DNA from: Gymnogyps californianus
Taxonomy: Eukaryota; Chordata; Aves; Accipitriformes; Cathartidae
Direction of reading: 5' to 3'
Length of the DNA stretch: 64,000 nucleotides
Assembly: GCF_018139145.2 (NCBI RefSeq)
Contig: NC_059481.1
Coordinates: 6,126,368-6,190,367, forward strand
The notes below the pieces were generated by a model. That model was not told the DNA's origin, did not search any database, and saw only the letters and a program-made list of their open reading frames with translations. Position 1 is the stretch's first letter. Every line of letters starts with the position of its first letter. A program made the translations under genes and the position numbers. This document shows positions 62,601 to 64,000 of the stretch, in pieces.

Positions 62601-64000
62601 ATGTTCTTCATCCAGACATTTCCTGGTGTGTTTTTATTGACAGTTTTTTCAAAACTGAGGTTGAGTGTTTGCATGTTTGTGTGAAACAGTATCTGACCTA
62701 CTAACCAGTATCTCTGAACTCCAGGAGATGTCCTTGGTAGACTTTGCTGTAGGCCTTCGCAGGCAGCAGCCCAAGGTTCTGCTGAGAGAGAGATTAGAGC
62801 CAGATGATTGGATCCATAAGAGCAGCAAAAAGGCAGATTCTTTGAAAGGTCAGGAATATCCATGAGAAGCCGTTAAGAAAAGGGAAAGAGGAACTGAGAA
62901 GAGAAACAAAGAGTGTTTTAGCAGGTTTCTGTGAGAGACCCTGGCAGAAATTATTGTGGTCTGAGATATGAGGGTGGTGCCTGGGGAGGTGGAGTTGAGA
63001 TCTCTATGTGGATTGGAGGTAGTGCAAGCAGAGCAGGTGATAGACTTTGATGAACAAAGTGAGGTGAGTGGTGGAAACATAGGGTGAGAAAGGAGCTAGA
63101 TTCCTTGTGAATATGAAGACTTCCGTCATGGAGCCTGTGTTCCTATGCTTTTACAGTATAAAAGCAAAAAAACCTTCATTGATCATATTTATATAAGAAT
63201 GTACAGGGCACACAATAACTTGATATTTGTCCACATTCACTGTGTAGTAGGTATGCAATTGTTTCACAGTCTCCTACTTAACCTCTTGCCACTCCATGGG
63301 GTTATAAAGATAAATTAGGCAGTGTTTCTATAGAATATTATGAATATCAGACTGATCCCAAGTCCTTTTGAAGTTAAGAGGTGTGGGTTGATATTTGTCT
63401 CCTGTTCTTTTGTGGTGTTAACAGTGCACCAGCTGTGATATGGTGGATATTTCCCCAGAAATGTTTCATATCATTAAACTGTATTTTTTATTCAAGAGAT
63501 GAAATAATTCTTCTCCATGGCCCCCATTCAAAAAAACCATAAAATCTCTTTGCTAAAAGGCTCTTAAGAAGGTTCCTGAAGTTAAGTCCACGGAGTAAAG
63601 TAACAAGAGAAATTTAAGTACCTGTATAGGCAGTGGCTGAAATGAGACCAAAAAACAGCTGAGAAATTAATATGCACTTTGTTTTTCATCCTCGGTAGCT
63701 AAAGCTTGCTACACTGCAGAAATTGGTCCATAAAAGTATGTGCAATAACCTTACACTTGAGTGATGTTCGTCTTGCTTGTGATTGAAGGAAAGGGGAAGA
63801 TAAAGGCTTCTCACCTACGGGCTATGAATACTACAGCAGTCTGACCCTCTGCACAAAGTTCTGAGGATGTGCTCTTCCTCACCCCTGACTTGGCCCCAGG
63901 TAGGCCAGCAGGGATGCTCCTGAAGTTGCAGGTCTAATTTAAGCAGCCCTGACAAAGTAGATCAGATGTTTGTGGGCGCAGATGGTATGTTTGGAGTTAG
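50690..64000. other. Intergenic DNA, right flank
   Basis: No exon, RNA gene or mobile element is recognised in this 13-kb AT-rich stretch. It contains a short palindrome (55124-55145) and minor T and A runs. Small exons of a neighbouring gene could escape inspection by eye. Confidence 0.5.
55124..55145. other. 22-bp near-perfect palindrome
   Basis: AACACCTCTT (55124-55133) is followed after two A residues by its exact reverse complement AAGAGGTGTT (55136-55145). It could fold as a tight hairpin or be a dimeric protein-binding site. Confidence 0.75.

Noticed and set aside
1..64000. CRISPR arrays, operons or other prokaryotic systems
   Set aside because: The sequence is vertebrate. The only regularly spaced repeats are the LTR minisatellites and simple repeats.

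Overview
The window is vertebrate genomic DNA, almost certainly from a bird. The evidence is a CR1 LINE with the typical 3' end (repeated ATTCTATGAT), three endogenous-retrovirus LTRs of kinds I associate with avian genomes, very few interspersed repeats overall, and a single-exon forkhead gene whose protein is nearly identical to amniote FOXB1. The exact species cannot be read from the sequence. A non-galliform (neoavian) bird is my inference from the LTR types.

The only protein-coding gene I can support is FOXB1 on the minus strand (38308-39270, 320 codons). It encodes a forkhead transcription factor of the embryonic diencephalon, mammillary region, midbrain and spinal cord. It sits in the middle of a gene-poor interval. 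In other vertebrates FOXB1 lies between BNIP2/GTF2A2 and ANXA2 in large non-coding flanks, and nothing here contradicts that arrangement.

Layout. 1-23 kb: AT-rich intergenic DNA with all the recognisable transposable elements. These are two related solo LTRs with different 5-bp target duplications (6644-7787 and 14417-15596), a different LTR (20388-20985), a CR1 3' fragment with an open reading frame (about 22300-22915) and a 42-bp CR1 tail (12044-12085). 23-32.8 kb: intergenic, only simple repeats. 32.8-50.5 kb: a FOXB1-centred domain with at least eight GC/CpG-rich islands separated by AT-rich blocks dense in homeodomain-type (ATTA/TAATTA) and other transcription-factor-like motifs. This looks like a developmental-regulator landscape with CpG islands and conserved enhancers. 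50.5-64 kb: AT-rich intergenic DNA without recognised genes or mobile elements.

I see no bacterial-type systems, CRISPR arrays, tRNA or rRNA genes. The many open frames in the GC-rich domain are composition effects. The most interesting signals are the ATTA-dense blocks at 48.5-50.3 kb, the nested inverted repeats at 41361-41428 upstream of FOXB1, the 45-bp (15-codon) minisatellite inside the two LTRs that keeps a frame open on the LTR sense strand, and the apparent absence of transposons for about 41 kb around and to the right of FOXB1.
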